IMG/VR virus record: IMGVR_UViG_3300037247_002053 | Location: 1 to 38,852 of that record | Direction: 5' to 3' (one strand) | Length of the DNA stretch: 38,852 nt | Source of the DNA: a virus | In this document: in pieces, positions 7,794 to 14,508 of the stretch | How the letters are laid out: the number at the start of each line of letters is the position of its first letter | Numbering within the stretch: the first letter of the stretch is position 1 | Program-made: the position numbers and the translations under genes | Notes under the pieces: generated by a model | Database searches by the model: none | Seen by the model: only the letters and a program-made list of their open reading frames with translations | What the model was told of the DNA's origin: nothing

Positions 7794-7981
7794 TTCCTGT
7801 TAGGTGACGTAATCTCCTTGATCTTCACCTTGCCCGAGGCGTTCGCAGCGAGAATTGCTACCGCGCCAGAAACAGCCATTGTGATGACCTCCACCTTGTT
7901 GTCAGCAAAGAGCTGGTACCCAGCGAATGCGAAGATTCCCGCAGCCACGAGTGCCACTAGAAACCACCTTGCTTTACTCAT
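7790..7981 (-). CDS. small two-span membrane protein (holin-like candidate)
   Basis: 63 residues with two hydrophobic segments (about 5-24 WFLVALVAAGIFAFAGYQLF and 31-48 VITMAVSGAVAILAANA) and a basic C-terminus (KVKIKEITSPNRK). Size and topology fit a class II holin, and a candidate peptidase lies two genes downstream, but nothing proves it. The start follows GGAAGGAGTAGAAG, and the stop overlaps the terminase start. Confidence 0.7.
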   Translation of the reverse strand: MSKARWFLVALVAAGIFAFAGYQLFADNKVEVITMAVSGAVAILAANASGKVKIKEITSPNRK

Positions 7982-7984
7982 CTT

Positions 7985-8050
7985 CTACTCCTTCCTTGGA
8001 TTTCCGCCCCCGAGGGCGAATAGAACCGCGATCACGGCAAAAACGATCAA
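7985..8050 (-). CDS. tiny single-span membrane peptide
   Basis: 21 residues, MIVFAVIAVLFALGG followed by NPRKE, nearly all one transmembrane helix. The TTG start at 8050 overlaps the stop of the upstream zinc-ribbon gene (TTGA), and GGGGGAGG lies 7-8 bases upstream. The stop is 3 bp before the next start. It is below usual gene-calling size. Support is the coupling, the ribosome site and the clean hydrophobic composition. Confidence 0.5.
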   Translation of the reverse strand: MIVFAVIAVLFALGGGNPRKE

Positions 8051-8241
8051 TTCCAGCCTCCCCCCTTGCCCCAACGGAACGTGGCCGGCCTCCCCGAGAC
8101 CTGCGCCCTCTCGCAGGGCCTCCCACAAGCAGGGCAGGGAGGGTCCGGGCTGCCGAAACCTTGCACGATCTTCTCGAACGGCTTGCTGCAGAGAAACATC
8201 TCGCACCCGGGGCTCTTGCAGTAGAAGTCGTACATCGGCAC
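8047..8241 (-). CDS. FmdB-family zinc-ribbon protein
   Basis: 64 residues beginning MPMYDFYCKSPGCE with a later CPACGRPCE, the two halves of the FmdB-type zinc ribbon. FmdB proteins are small putative regulators; their role in phages is unknown. The GTG at 8241 gives the conserved MPxYDF start. The gene follows the Fic gene by one base. Confidence 0.75.
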   Translation of the reverse strand: MPMYDFYCKSPGCEMFLCSKPFEKIVQGFGSPDPPCPACGRPCERAQVSGRPATFRWGKGGGWN

Positions 8242-8242
8242 T

Positions 8243-8749
8243 TCAGGGGTTCCCTCCGCCGAAGTAGTCCTTGATCAGGACGGGGTCGGCCAGGGTCCCG
8301 AGTATCCAGTTGTGGATGATCTTCCCCGTCCTCCCGTTCCCGTCCACGAAAGGGTGTATCCGCTGGAACTCGAGGTAAAATTTATCAGCAGAATTCCTTG
8401 TGTTAGCGCATCTCTCGGCCGCTGGGTCCTGACGAAAATTCCTGAAGAGTTCGTCAATGAGCTGCGGCACCTCGAGAAAGGACGGAGCTACATGGCCCCC
8501 GACCCTGACCCCGCACCTCCTGAATCCGCGGATGTTTCTTCTTTCAATCATTTCGCCGATGCGCAAGAGATGGTCCTTGTCAAGCTTCTCCCCCTGGTTC
8601 AGCAAGGCGTAGCTCCACGCCTCTATCATCCACCCGACGCGGACAAGGCCCTTTCTCTCCCCCAGGCTGAATCCTTGCCTGACGACCTCCTCCTGGATGA
8701 ACTTCAGTATCGCCGGGACGTCCGCGGTGAGCTTGCCCTCGAACCTCAT
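8243..8749 (-). CDS. Fic-domain protein
   Basis: 168 residues. The Fic active-site loop is at 132-143, HPFVDGNGRTGK, matching HPFx(D/E)GNGRxxR except that the last Arg is Lys. Fic enzymes transfer AMP or other nucleotide moieties to target hydroxyls, using the motif His as base. The preceding helices (GLVRVGWMIEAWSYAL, HLLRIGEMIERRN) fit the Fic core. No clear inhibitory (S/T)xxxE(G/N) helix is seen. The ATG at 8749 is preceded by GGGAGGAGGGAAAG, and the preceding gene's stop overlaps it. A host-modifying or self-limiting toxin role is speculative. Confidence 0.85.
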   Translation of the reverse strand: MRFEGKLTADVPAILKFIQEEVVRQGFSLGERKGLVRVGWMIEAWSYALLNQGEKLDKDHLLRIGEMIERRNIRGFRRCGVRVGGHVAPSFLEVPQLIDELFRNFRQDPAAERCANTRNSADKFYLEFQRIHPFVDGNGRTGKIIHNWILGTLADPVLIKDYFGGGNP

Positions 8750-8919
8750 CTTTCCCTCCTCCCCTGGTACATGACCCCGAGCCTCAGGTAGAGCTCGATG
8801 TGCCTGCAGGGGCTCTTGTCCGACGCCCCCTCCCTGCAGTGGCAGCAGTTCCCCTCGCTCTCGCACCAGCAGGGGTCGCCCTTGCTCATCCAGCACATGC
8901 ACCGGCACTTCTTTTCCAT
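8746..8919 (-). CDS. small cysteine-rich protein
   Basis: 57 residues with ten cysteines (MEKKCRCMCWMSKGD, PCWCESEGNCCHC, SPCRH) and a C-terminal helix ending YQGRRER. The cysteine spacing suggests metal binding. The ATG at 8919 has AGAAGG upstream; the TGA overlaps the Fic start (ATGA), implying translational coupling with Fic. Function unknown. Confidence 0.7.
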   Translation of the reverse strand: MEKKCRCMCWMSKGDPCWCESEGNCCHCREGASDKSPCRHIELYLRLGVMYQGRRER

Positions 8920-8953
8920 TCTAACCTTCTGTCGAAAATTTTTCTCCCCCGGC

Positions 8954-9208
8954 CTACTGCACGTACTCCACGGCGCACACGAAGTCCGTCCATATGATCA
9001 GCGGGAGGTGGGGGCCAAGCGGCGGCTGCGGCCTGGCGAAGAGCGTCGCGCGGAACCCGTTCTTGATCTCCGGGAAGACCAGAAGCTTGCCCCTCGGCTG
9101 CGACACGTTGACCCTCCCGGGCCAGTCGGAGATGAAATAGGTCATCCCGGCCCCCTCTATCTCGTACCTGGTCCCGTCCCTGGTCCTGAAGATGAGGTGC
9201 GACAGCAA
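8954..9208 (-). CDS. hypothetical protein
   Basis: 84 residues, mostly beta-like: MLSHLIFRTRDGTRYEIEGA, YFISDWPGRVNVSQ, KLLVFPEIKNGFRATL, ending LIIWTDFVCAVEYVQ. The TTG start at 9208 is the first start after an in-frame stop, and its ribosome site is weak. The start is 6 bp downstream of the neighbouring stop. No family recognised. Confidence 0.6.
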   Translation of the reverse strand: MLSHLIFRTRDGTRYEIEGAGMTYFISDWPGRVNVSQPRGKLLVFPEIKNGFRATLFARPQPPLGPHLPLIIWTDFVCAVEYVQ

Positions 9209-9214
9209 CGGCGC

Positions 9215-9352
9215 CTACTTAATCTTCAGGTGCTTCCTGACCACCGATCTCGCCTGGGAGAAGCCGAAAAGCATCCCCAGGACGAACCCCGCAAGGAACC
9301 AATAGAAGGCCCCGCTAATCACCGCCTCGTTGGCAACGATCCACTGTTCCAT
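9215..9352 (-). CDS. small single-span membrane protein
   Basis: 45 residues: MEQWIVANEAVISG, then a hydrophobic helix FYWFLAGFVLGMLFGF, then a basic tail ending SVVRKHLKIK. Start and upstream stop overlap (TGATG). Likely an N-out, C-in membrane protein by the positive-inside rule. Function unknown. Confidence 0.65.
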   Translation of the reverse strand: MEQWIVANEAVISGAFYWFLAGFVLGMLFGFSQARSVVRKHLKIK

Positions 9353-9564
9353 CACTCGAAGCCCCTCGAGGGGTAACACCCCGGCGATGCCGCTGCCCTC
9401 GCCTGGTCCTGCGCGAGGGCCTCACTCCGCAGCCTGTGGAAGGCATTCCCCGAGACCGTGATGATCCAGGTGTCGGTTCCGTTCTCGGTGGGGTCCGCGT
9501 TCAGGACGAGGTCGTTGATCAACTCGCCCCGGTCCGACAAGTCCGTCCACTGCTTTATCTCCAC
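9352..9564 (-). CDS. hypothetical protein
   Basis: 70 residues, MEIKQWTDLSDRGELINDLV followed by NADPTENGTDTWIITVSGNAF and an Ala-rich, Arg-containing helix. The GTG start follows GACGGAGGTGGCTC. The stop overlaps the start of the next gene. No recognised family. Confidence 0.65.
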   Translation of the reverse strand: MEIKQWTDLSDRGELINDLVLNADPTENGTDTWIITVSGNAFHRLRSEALAQDQARAAASPGCYPSRGFE

Positions 9565-9598
9565 GAGCCACCTCCGTCTGAAAGATTGCGCGAAAATG

Positions 9599-9784
9599 TT
9601 AGTTTGGCTTCTTGCTCCCGCACCGGTCGATGTGCCTGTCGCACATGCACCGGTCGATGTGCCTGTCGCACACCTCGCACCAGGCCATGCAGATGTTCGG
9701 GAATTTTCTCAGTCCCCTCAGCCTTTCGTCGATGTCGGGGCACTTGCAGAACATCAACTGATTATTGCACACGACGCAGAACAT
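9599..9784 (-). CDS. cysteine-rich zinc-ribbon-like protein with duplicated motif
   Basis: 61 residues with CVVC, CKC, CEVC and two adjacent copies of CDRHIDRC, encoded by a 24-bp direct repeat (period 27 bp). The pairs suggest zinc binding. The start is two bases after the upstream stop (TGAGGATG), and the stop's GAGG can act as ribosome site. Confidence 0.7.
   Translation of the reverse strand: MFCVVCNNQLMFCKCPDIDERLRGLRKFPNICMAWCEVCDRHIDRCMCDRHIDRCGSKKPN
9621..9671 (+). repeat. 24-bp direct repeat, period 27 bp
   Basis: CACCGGTCGATGTGCCTGTC plus GCAC occurs at 9621-9644 and again at 9648-9671. It lies in a coding region and adds one in-frame CxxHIDRC unit, so it is a recent slippage-type duplication that kept the frame. 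Confidence 0.9.
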
Positions 9785-9786
9785 CC

Positions 9787-10242
9787 TCAGCTCTTCAGTG
9801 AGGCGGCGGCCCTGATCAAGCCATCGACCTCCACCGCGTCCATCACGATCTCGGGGCTTCTGGAGGACCACGGGCTGCCGACGGCGCACAGTTTGCTGGT
9901 CAGGTGGACCCCAACCCAGGCCGTCCCTTCGGTACCGTCCCCGTAAGTCACCTCCTGCCGGGTTTCCGACGTGATGAGCCCCAGTGAGCCCTTCGAGCAC
10001 AGCCCTACGCACCCTTTCATGCTTCCTCCTTCCGACCAGTCCTTGGTCTCGTGGTAGTCGCAGAACGGAGTGACGCAGACAATACTCACCCTGCCGTGGT
10101 ACTGGTCGTCATCTATGGTTCCAACTTTCTTGCAAGTAGGGCACCTGAAAAAGGGGAAAGTTGTCGTGGTGGCTTTCTCTCCAACCCCCCTCCAGTCCTC
10201 GATAAGAACACCTCCCACGAAATTCCCGAAGAACCCCATCAT
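9787..10242 (-). CDS. zinc-ribbon protein, possible fusion with internal start
   Basis: 151 residues. Residues 32-66 form a zinc ribbon (FRCPTCKKVGTIDDD, IVCVTPFCDYHETKD). From residue 75 a second segment begins MKGCVGLCSKGSLGLITSET with a later GTAWVGVHL and PWSSRSPEIV, which I recognise as a small protein usually stand-alone in phages. A strong internal ribosome site (GGAAGGAGGAAGC) precedes the ATG at 10020, so the second domain may also be made separately. Both domains are in one frame without a stop. Start at 10242 (ATGATG) follows AAGGAGGG and overlaps the upstream stop. Confidence 0.7.
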   Translation of the reverse strand: MMGFFGNFVGGVLIEDWRGVGEKATTTTFPFFRCPTCKKVGTIDDDQYHGRVSIVCVTPFCDYHETKDWSEGGSMKGCVGLCSKGSLGLITSETRQEVTYGDGTEGTAWVGVHLTSKLCAVGSPWSSRSPEIVMDAVEVDGLIRAAASLKS

Positions 10243-10760
10243 CCCTCCTTGGGCTCCTTGGCCTCCTCGGCCCTCTTCCTGTAGGACGCCACGACCTCCT
10301 CCAGCCCCGGGGGCTTCTGCGCGCCGCCCTTCCCGCCCTGGCCCCTGCGGGGGAGCAGGTCGAGCGCCGTCACGGTCTGGCGGAAGGAGTTCAGGTAGGC
10401 GTTGAGGGTCTTGAACAGGGGACGGACGTCCCCGTCGGCCTGGGTGACCGTCCCCGCCTTCGCCATATCCTGCTCCGCGAGAAGCATGACGGTAAGGCAG
10501 ACCCTGAGCGTCGCCAGGAGCCCGAGCTGGCCGACGGTGATCTCATCCCCCATCTCCTCCCGGGCCCAGCTGATGTACCGACGCACGCGGGAGCGGATCT
10601 CCGGGTCCAGTATGAGCGCGGTGTTCAGGAACCTCCCGACCTGCCCGCTGTACTTGCCCTTGCAGTCCGACGGCGGCATCCTCTCCCCCTTGGCGACCTT
10701 CTCGTAGTAGTCGGCCAGGTGCTCCCGGGCCTTGTCCTTCTGTCTCTGGGTCCTACCCAT
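10239..10760 (-). CDS. putative terminase small subunit-like protein
   Basis: 173 residues, almost entirely helical and charged: an N-terminal basic helix (MGRTQRQKDKAREHLADYY), central helices, then LFKTLNAYLNSFRQTVTALDLLPRR and a C-terminal EVVASYRKRAEEAKE. The RxxxLxxYLxSxRQxxxxLxL pattern resembles P27-type small terminases that recognise packaging sites. It lies 2.5 kb upstream of terL rather than adjacent, so the call is tentative. The ATG at 10760 overlaps the upstream gene by 8 bp. Confidence 0.5.
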   Translation of the reverse strand: MGRTQRQKDKAREHLADYYEKVAKGERMPPSDCKGKYSGQVGRFLNTALILDPEIRSRVRRYISWAREEMGDEITVGQLGLLATLRVCLTVMLLAEQDMAKAGTVTQADGDVRPLFKTLNAYLNSFRQTVTALDLLPRRGQGGKGGAQKPPGLEEVVASYRKRAEEAKEPKEG

Positions 10761-11061
10761 GACTATCCGCCCTCAGCTTGCCGACCTCGTCCTGGAGGAG
10801 GCTGTTGTCAGCCTCAAGTGTCTCCACCCTCGACCGCAGCTCGGTGCACTCGGCCTCGTACTCGTCCCTCTCCTTCTTGGCCGACTGTTCCTGCTGGGCC
10901 GCCGATAGATCAGACTCAAGCCCGTCGATCTTCACCACGAGTCCGTCCCTCTCGGCCCCCACGTCCCTCAGGGCTTCCTGCGCCTCGCAGGCGGGGCAGA
11001 GTCTGCAGGAGAAGCAGACCTCCTCGTGGCCGTCCGGGCGGGAGCCCTCACAGACCTCCAT
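10753..11061 (-). CDS. coiled-coil protein with N-terminal cysteine cluster
   Basis: 102 residues. C4, C16, C19, C22 and C25 (CEGS...CFSCRLCPAC) suggest a metal site; residues 30-95 form a heptad-rich coiled coil (VGAERDGLVVKIDGLESDL, then ELRSRVETLEADNSLLQDEV). The ATG at 11061 follows GAGGAGGGGTCCCG. It may be a zinc-headed coiled-coil scaffold; function unknown. Confidence 0.7.
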   Translation of the reverse strand: MEVCEGSRPDGHEEVCFSCRLCPACEAQEALRDVGAERDGLVVKIDGLESDLSAAQQEQSAKKERDEYEAECTELRSRVETLEADNSLLQDEVGKLRADSHG

Positions 11062-11073
11062 CGGGACCCCTCC

Positions 11074-11319
11074 TCATGGTGATAAGATCTCCCTGTCAAG
11101 ATCTAGTCCATATTCTCCCGCGATGTCCGGCAGCCCGGCGGCGGCGGCGCACCGGTTGATCTCGTCGTGGACCAGCTTCCACGCCTCGCCGGATAGCCCG
11201 CCGCGCTCCAGCGCGTGCCTGCTGCTGAAGGCGATGACGGGCGTCCCACTAGCAGTCTCTGCCAGCCCCTGGACGCGGTCGAACTGCTCCCGCGTAAGAA
11301 ACTTCCCCGTCCTCTTCAC
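11074..11319 (-). CDS. conserved phage hypothetical protein
   Basis: 81 residues, starting VKRTGKFLTREQFDRVQGLAE, with TPVIAFSS and a C-terminal AAGLPDIAGEYGLDLDREIL. The LTREQFDRV...TPVIA...GYGLDL pattern recurs in small phage proteins of unknown role. The GTG start overlaps the previous stop (GTGA). Confidence 0.7.
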   Translation of the reverse strand: MKRTGKFLTREQFDRVQGLAETASGTPVIAFSSRHALERGGLSGEAWKLVHDEINRCAAAAGLPDIAGEYGLDLDREILSP

Positions 11320-11558
11320 CTCTGCATCCTTTTGGGGTACACCACGCTGACCTTCACGTCGTGGTCGCTCGTGAACTCCACGTGGGTCCCCTCCGCCAGG
11401 AAGCCGAACGTCTTCTCGAGCTCCTTGACGTCCGCCGAGGTCTCCGGGGTCAGGCGGATGACGACCCGGGGAGGCAGCCCACCCCCGGTCCGGCCCTTCT
11501 CGAAGAGGCGGGCCAGATGGAGTCCCCCCTCCCACGGCTCGAAAATCTCAAGTCTCAC
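11316..11558 (-). CDS. hypothetical protein
   Basis: 80 residues: MRLEIFEPWEGGLHLARLFE, GLPPRVVIRLTPETSADVK, FLAEGTHVEFTSDHDVKVS. Alternating beta and helix, no cysteines. The GTG start overlaps the upstream stop and is preceded by AAGGAGGCGG. No family recognised. Confidence 0.7.
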   Translation of the reverse strand: MRLEIFEPWEGGLHLARLFEKGRTGGGLPPRVVIRLTPETSADVKELEKTFGFLAEGTHVEFTSDHDVKVSVVYPKRMQR

Positions 11559-11758
11559 AGTTCCGCCTCCTTCTTCAGTTTCTTAGCGAGCGTCTCGTTC
11601 TCGGGGAAACTGTCCGAGTTCTCCTGCACCATGAACGACGTACCGCACCAGTAGCACAGGTACCCGGGGCCGACCGCGTCCCCGATTATCTCCCTCGCGA
11701 ACATGTGGATACTCTTCCTGCCGCACCACGGGCAGAACTCGACGTCGGTGTAGCTCAC
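11555..11758 (-). CDS. zinc-ribbon protein
   Basis: 67 residues beginning VSYTDVEFCPWCGRKSIHMF, with a second pair YLCYWCGTSFMV, a classic two-CxxC zinc ribbon, then a charged tail (ETLAKKLKKEAEL). The GTG at 11758 is chosen because CAGGAGGAG precedes it and it overlaps the upstream stop. May bind nucleic acid; unknown. Confidence 0.75.
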   Translation of the reverse strand: MSYTDVEFCPWCGRKSIHMFAREIIGDAVGPGYLCYWCGTSFMVQENSDSFPENETLAKKLKKEAEL

Positions 11759-11985
11759 CGGCCACTCCTCCTGGTCCACCTGACGAGGCAGTCCGCGTAG
11801 TCGTCCATGCACCCCGCGACGAAGGCCGACACCCCGGCGGCGGCCAGCACGCCCGCGAGGCCCCACTCACCGTGGAGGACCGAGAGGGCGGCGGCGAGGA
11901 GCAGCAGCGCGGCGTCGAGGCTGACAAAGATGAGCACGAGCGACAGGGGCCCGGCGGTCACAGCGGCCACGTCCCGGTCGGTCAC
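11755..11985 (-). CDS. two-span membrane protein
   Basis: 76 residues starting VTDRDVAAVTAGPLS, with hydrophobic segments at about 15-38 and 43-60 and a C-terminal CMDDYADCLVRWTRRSGR. The GTG start overlaps the upstream stop (GTGA). One of a run of consecutive small membrane proteins at 11755-13324. Confidence 0.65.
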   Translation of the reverse strand: MTDRDVAAVTAGPLSLVLIFVSLDAALLLLAAALSVLHGEWGLAGVLAAAGVSAFVAGCMDDYADCLVRWTRRSGR

Positions 11986-12191
11986 CGCGACCCCCCGTAG
12001 AGGAAGAAAAGGGCCAAGGAGAAGAGGACCAGGAAGACAATGGCGGGAATGGCCTCCCGCGGAGGAAACGCCCGGCGCAGCCTCCCCCGGTCGCCCAGTC
12101 TCAACGCCTTGCCGTCTACGAGGACCCCCCTGCGGATCGGCTCCCTGAACCCGCGGACCGGCGGAGGGGGCCACGGTGAGTGGGGCCTCAC
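11982..12191 (-). CDS. single-span membrane protein, paralogue of the 12899-13324 product
   Basis: 69 residues. A cytoplasmic-looking Pro/Arg-rich N-terminus contains GFREPIRRGVLVDGKAL; a C-terminal helix (AIPAIVFLVLFSLALFFLYG) crosses the membrane. The GFRxPIRxGVLVDGK box is shared with the 12899-13324 product, so the two are diverged duplicates. The GTG at 12191 overlaps the upstream stop; its ribosome site is weak. Confidence 0.65.
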   Translation of the reverse strand: MRPHSPWPPPPVRGFREPIRRGVLVDGKALRLGDRGRLRRAFPPREAIPAIVFLVLFSLALFFLYGGSR

Positions 12192-12310
12192 GGCGAAACC
12201 GCCCAGACGAGAAGCCGGGCGGCCCCATACATGAACCCCAGCGCGGCGCACAGCACCGCGCCGACGATGAGTATAAACGTCGAGTCGTGCTCACCCCGGG
12301 GACCACTCAT
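12188..12310 (-). CDS. small single-span membrane protein
   Basis: 40 residues, MSGPRGEHDSTF followed by ILIVGAVLCAALGFMYGAA and RLLVWAVSP. The ATG at 12310 follows GCAGGAGGAGAG and overlaps the upstream stop. Function unknown. Confidence 0.65.
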   Translation of the reverse strand: MSGPRGEHDSTFILIVGAVLCAALGFMYGAARLLVWAVSP

Positions 12311-12534
12311 CTCTCCTCCTGCGCGCCCACATCTCCCCTCCCCGCGTTGAGGGCCTGCACTATCTCGTCGCGCCTCGAGATTATGTCCGGATCCTCGAAC
12401 AAGCCGGCACCGCCCATCCAGCAAAGGATCTTGCCGTCGGCGTCAAAGATCCGCCCGTCGCCCGGATTGGCAGACACTGGCAGCGGGATGCTCACCGGCG
12501 TTCCCGGGACGACACCGCCGCGCGGGCGACTCAC
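12307..12534 (-). CDS. hypothetical protein
   Basis: 75 residues, Pro/Gly-rich at first (MSRPRGGVVPGTPVSIPLPV), then GRIFDADGKILCWMGG and a charged helical tail ending GAQEER. The GTG start overlaps the preceding stop. No recognised family. Confidence 0.6.
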   Translation of the reverse strand: MSRPRGGVVPGTPVSIPLPVSANPGDGRIFDADGKILCWMGGAGLFEDPDIISRRDEIVQALNAGRGDVGAQEER

Positions 12535-12902
12535 CGCGGCACCCCCATGGCCGTCCCCATCTTCCGGAGCAGGGACAGCGTGCGGCGGTCCTCATCGCGG
12601 GCCGACCCGGCCTCCTCCCTATCTATAAGCCTGCGGAGGACGGCAAGCATCCTCCGGGGGATCCTCTCCGCAAAGACCCAGTCCCAGCCCCCGACGTAGA
12701 CAGACTCCTCCCCGGTGACAGTGTCCCGGACCTTGAAGAGCCTGTCGCAACTGTACTCGCCGTCGTTCTCGGCAAGAACGACCCGGAGGCCGTCGATCTC
12801 GCAGTGGAACTCCCAGAAGTATCTTCCCCCCGAGCTCCTCGTCCACCTGCCGAGCGGGAGAGCAGCGACGAGGTCGACGATCCCCTTCCAGTGCTTACTC
12901 AC
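12531..12902 (-). CDS. hypothetical protein
   Basis: 123 residues starting VSKHWKGIVDLVAALPLGRW. Beta-rich centre (YFWEFHCEIDGLRVVLAEN) and helical C-terminus (RMLAVLRRLIDREEAG). The GTG at 12902 overlaps the preceding stop and is preferred to the longer in-frame extension, which would overlap the upstream gene by 75 bp. Function unknown. Confidence 0.65.
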   Translation of the reverse strand: MSKHWKGIVDLVAALPLGRWTRSSGGRYFWEFHCEIDGLRVVLAENDGEYSCDRLFKVRDTVTGEESVYVGGWDWVFAERIPRRMLAVLRRLIDREEAGSARDEDRRTLSLLRKMGTAMGVPR

Positions 12903-13324
12903 CGCGGCGCTACCGGCCGCACCCCCTCGATGAAGGTCCTTTCGGACCCGGCGGGGCCTGACAACTCCAGCAAGCACCGGAGCCCGACGTAGACGGGGAT
13001 AGAGAAGTCAAGGGGGAAGTCCCCGACCCTCCCGTCATCGAACCTGACCACGGCGCGGCGCATACCCCTGCGCGCATGGGCGGTGTGGTTCCGGTAGATC
13101 CTCACGACCACCACCGGGCCGGCAAGCTCGGGCGGGCCCCCGGAGGAGAACCCGCGGTAGATGAACGAGGCGAGTAGGAGAACGATAACCGCGGGGAGAA
13201 GCCACTCCCAGCCCCGGGGAAGTAGTACACTGCGGTCACTCGGGAACAGGTCCTTCCCGTCGACGAGCACGCCGGAGCGGATCGGTGCGCGGAACCCGCG
13301 GTCCGTCATCTGGAAGACCCCCAC
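12899..13324 (-). CDS. membrane protein, first gene of the leftward operon
   Basis: 141 residues. It contains GFRAPIRSGVLVDGKDL near the N-terminus, a transmembrane helix (LLPAVIVLLLASFIYRG, about 46-62) and a C-terminal soluble beta domain of about 75 residues (VVVVRIYRNHTAHA, AVVRFDDGRVGDFPL). It shares its N-terminal half with the 11982-12191 product. GTG at 13324 is used; ATG at 13309 is an alternative with a similarly modest ribosome site. Everything upstream is non-coding control region. Confidence 0.65.
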   Translation of the reverse strand: MGVFQMTDRGFRAPIRSGVLVDGKDLFPSDRSVLLPRGWEWLLPAVIVLLLASFIYRGFSSGGPPELAGPVVVVRIYRNHTAHARRGMRRAVVRFDDGRVGDFPLDFSIPVYVGLRCLLELSGPAGSERTFIEGVRPVAPR

Positions 13325-13828
13325 GGTCCCCGATGAAGACGGGTCTCGTCATGGCCGGCGCGGCGAGACGAACCCGGTGAGCCGAAAGCACATCCAAAAA
13401 CCGGGGTCCTCCGGTGGTGGCGATGCGAACCGCCCGGCCGAAACCGGCGACGGACCCGGATCCGGGCGGACACCACCGGGGTGGACCCCAGATCCCCACC
13501 AGACCGAGGAGGGGTGAGCCCCACGGCGCGGTGTGCAGAGTCTGCAAGGCGAAGCGAGCGGGGAAAAGCCATGTCACAAGACGCGGGGAAACGTTAGGCG
13601 AAGGCGGAAAACGGCAAGAGAAGGGCGCCGACGAGTGTCGGCAAGACGCCGTTTGTGCGCATGGTGGGGATGTTTTGAGCGAACGGTGGGGGGTGCATGT
13701 GATTGAGAACGCACGTGTTACACACAGAACGAGAACGCGCAACGCATTGTGTGCAATACGGTTACGTGTTGCATGACAGCGAGTGTGTGTTTTCTGCAAC
13801 ATGCAAGCGCTACCAGCGAGGGAGAACA

Positions 13829-13962
13829 GTGTGTGATAACACACAGGGGTGCGTGATATAACGCACTGTCTCGCTTAGGCAACACTGTCTCGCTGATGCA
13901 ACACCATGGTGCGCGATATCGCGCAGCGAGCACGGCATGAGGGTGGTGCGCGATAACGCGCA
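13829..13962. promoter_or_regulatory. operator-like palindrome array 1 (four sites)
   Basis: TGTGTGATAACACACA (13830-13845), GTGCGTGATATAACGCAC (13849-13866), TGCGCGATATCGCGCA (13910-13925, perfect) and TGCGCGATAACGCGCA (13947-13962). Shared form TGYGYG-spacer-CRCRCA with an AT core. Spacing and symmetry are typical of dimeric repressor sites. The protein that binds them is not identified. Confidence 0.6.
13866..13903 (+). repeat. 19-bp tandem repeat
   Basis: CTGTCTCGCTTAGGCAACA is followed immediately by CTGTCTCGCTGATGCAACA (three differences). It sits inside the palindrome array between the second and third sites. Function unknown. Confidence 0.7.
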
Positions 13963-14083
13963 GCCGCGCACGCACAGGAGAGTATGAGAACGCGGATGGG
14001 CGCATACGCGAGAACGTATATGGAAACGCATAGGGCGTTATGTAACATGCGGAGCAACGGCAGTGCTGCGCGGCGGTTGGCGC

Positions 14084-14220
14084 ATATGGCTTTACGTAGC
14101 GGTATATGACATCTCGGATTTTCGCGGCGGAGCGGTGGAGTGCCGAGCGCATGTGCAACAAACGAAAGCGCAAGATAGCTGCCCGCTTTGCACGTCAATT
14201 GCACACTGTATGGCATGACC
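14084..14220 (+). promoter_or_regulatory. leader module A (ATATGR box plus TTGCA element)
   Basis: The 26-bp box at 14084-14109 has ATATGG and ATATGA 20 bp apart with TTTACGTAGCGG between. At 14187 TTTGCACGTCAATTGCAC begins, a direct repeat of TTGCAY with 11-bp period followed by TGTATGG. The same two elements, 95-104 bp apart, recur before 18190 and 23551/23655. A weaker ATATGG box lies at 14018. Promoter-like (TTGCAC, 15 bp, TATGGC), but the spacing is short for sigma-70. Confidence 0.5.
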
Positions 14221-14508
14221 ACTACACAAACAAAACGCACGCGCGAACGCGCCCTCTGGCGCTGCTCGCAGTGCAGACGAGTGACGGGAGTAAGCGTCTA
14301 CGTGCGGGAGCACTCGTGCCCGCAGACGGACAAGCGCGTGGAGGAACTGGTGAACACGTGCATACGCTGCGGCGCGCACGTAGGAGGACGCCGAGTGCAC
14401 ACGTCGGACGTGTGCTGCGAGCCGTACAGATGCGCATGCTCAACGCACGTGGACGAACGGACGTGGAAAGCAGAGTTGGAGCGCGACAGCGCAAGGAGGG
14501 GACGATGA
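14215..14508 (+). CDS. cysteine-rich zinc-ribbon-like protein
   Basis: 97 residues with CSQC near residue 23, a single CPQ, CIRCG, and DVCCEPYRCACS, suggesting a double zinc site. This frame is preferred over neighbouring open frames because of the paired cysteines and the ATGA link with the next gene. The ATG at 14215 has no ribosome site and overlaps the TTGCA element, so the true start or promoter position is unsettled. Confidence 0.5.
   Translation: MTTTQTKRTRERALWRCSQCRRVTGVSVYVREHSCPQTDKRVEELVNTCIRCGAHVGGRRVHTSDVCCEPYRCACSTHVDERTWKAELERDSARRGR

Larger units (their letters stand above)
13325..14214. promoter_or_regulatory. gene-free divergent control region
   Basis: About 890 bases between the leftward morphogenesis genes and the rightward small-gene block. 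Reading frames here are short or low-complexity products of the repeats. It holds a palindrome array (13829-13962), a 19-bp tandem repeat (13866-13903), two ATATGG boxes (14018, 14084) and many TGCAA/TTGCA words. No textbook TTGACA/TATAAT pair with 16-18 bp spacing was found on either strand. It is the natural place for the switch between the two arms. Confidence 0.6.

Noticed and set aside
13306-14240. Several open frames on both strands in the control region
   Set aside because: They are built from the repeated TGYGYG and TGCAA words, have odd composition, lack ribosome sites and overlap each other.
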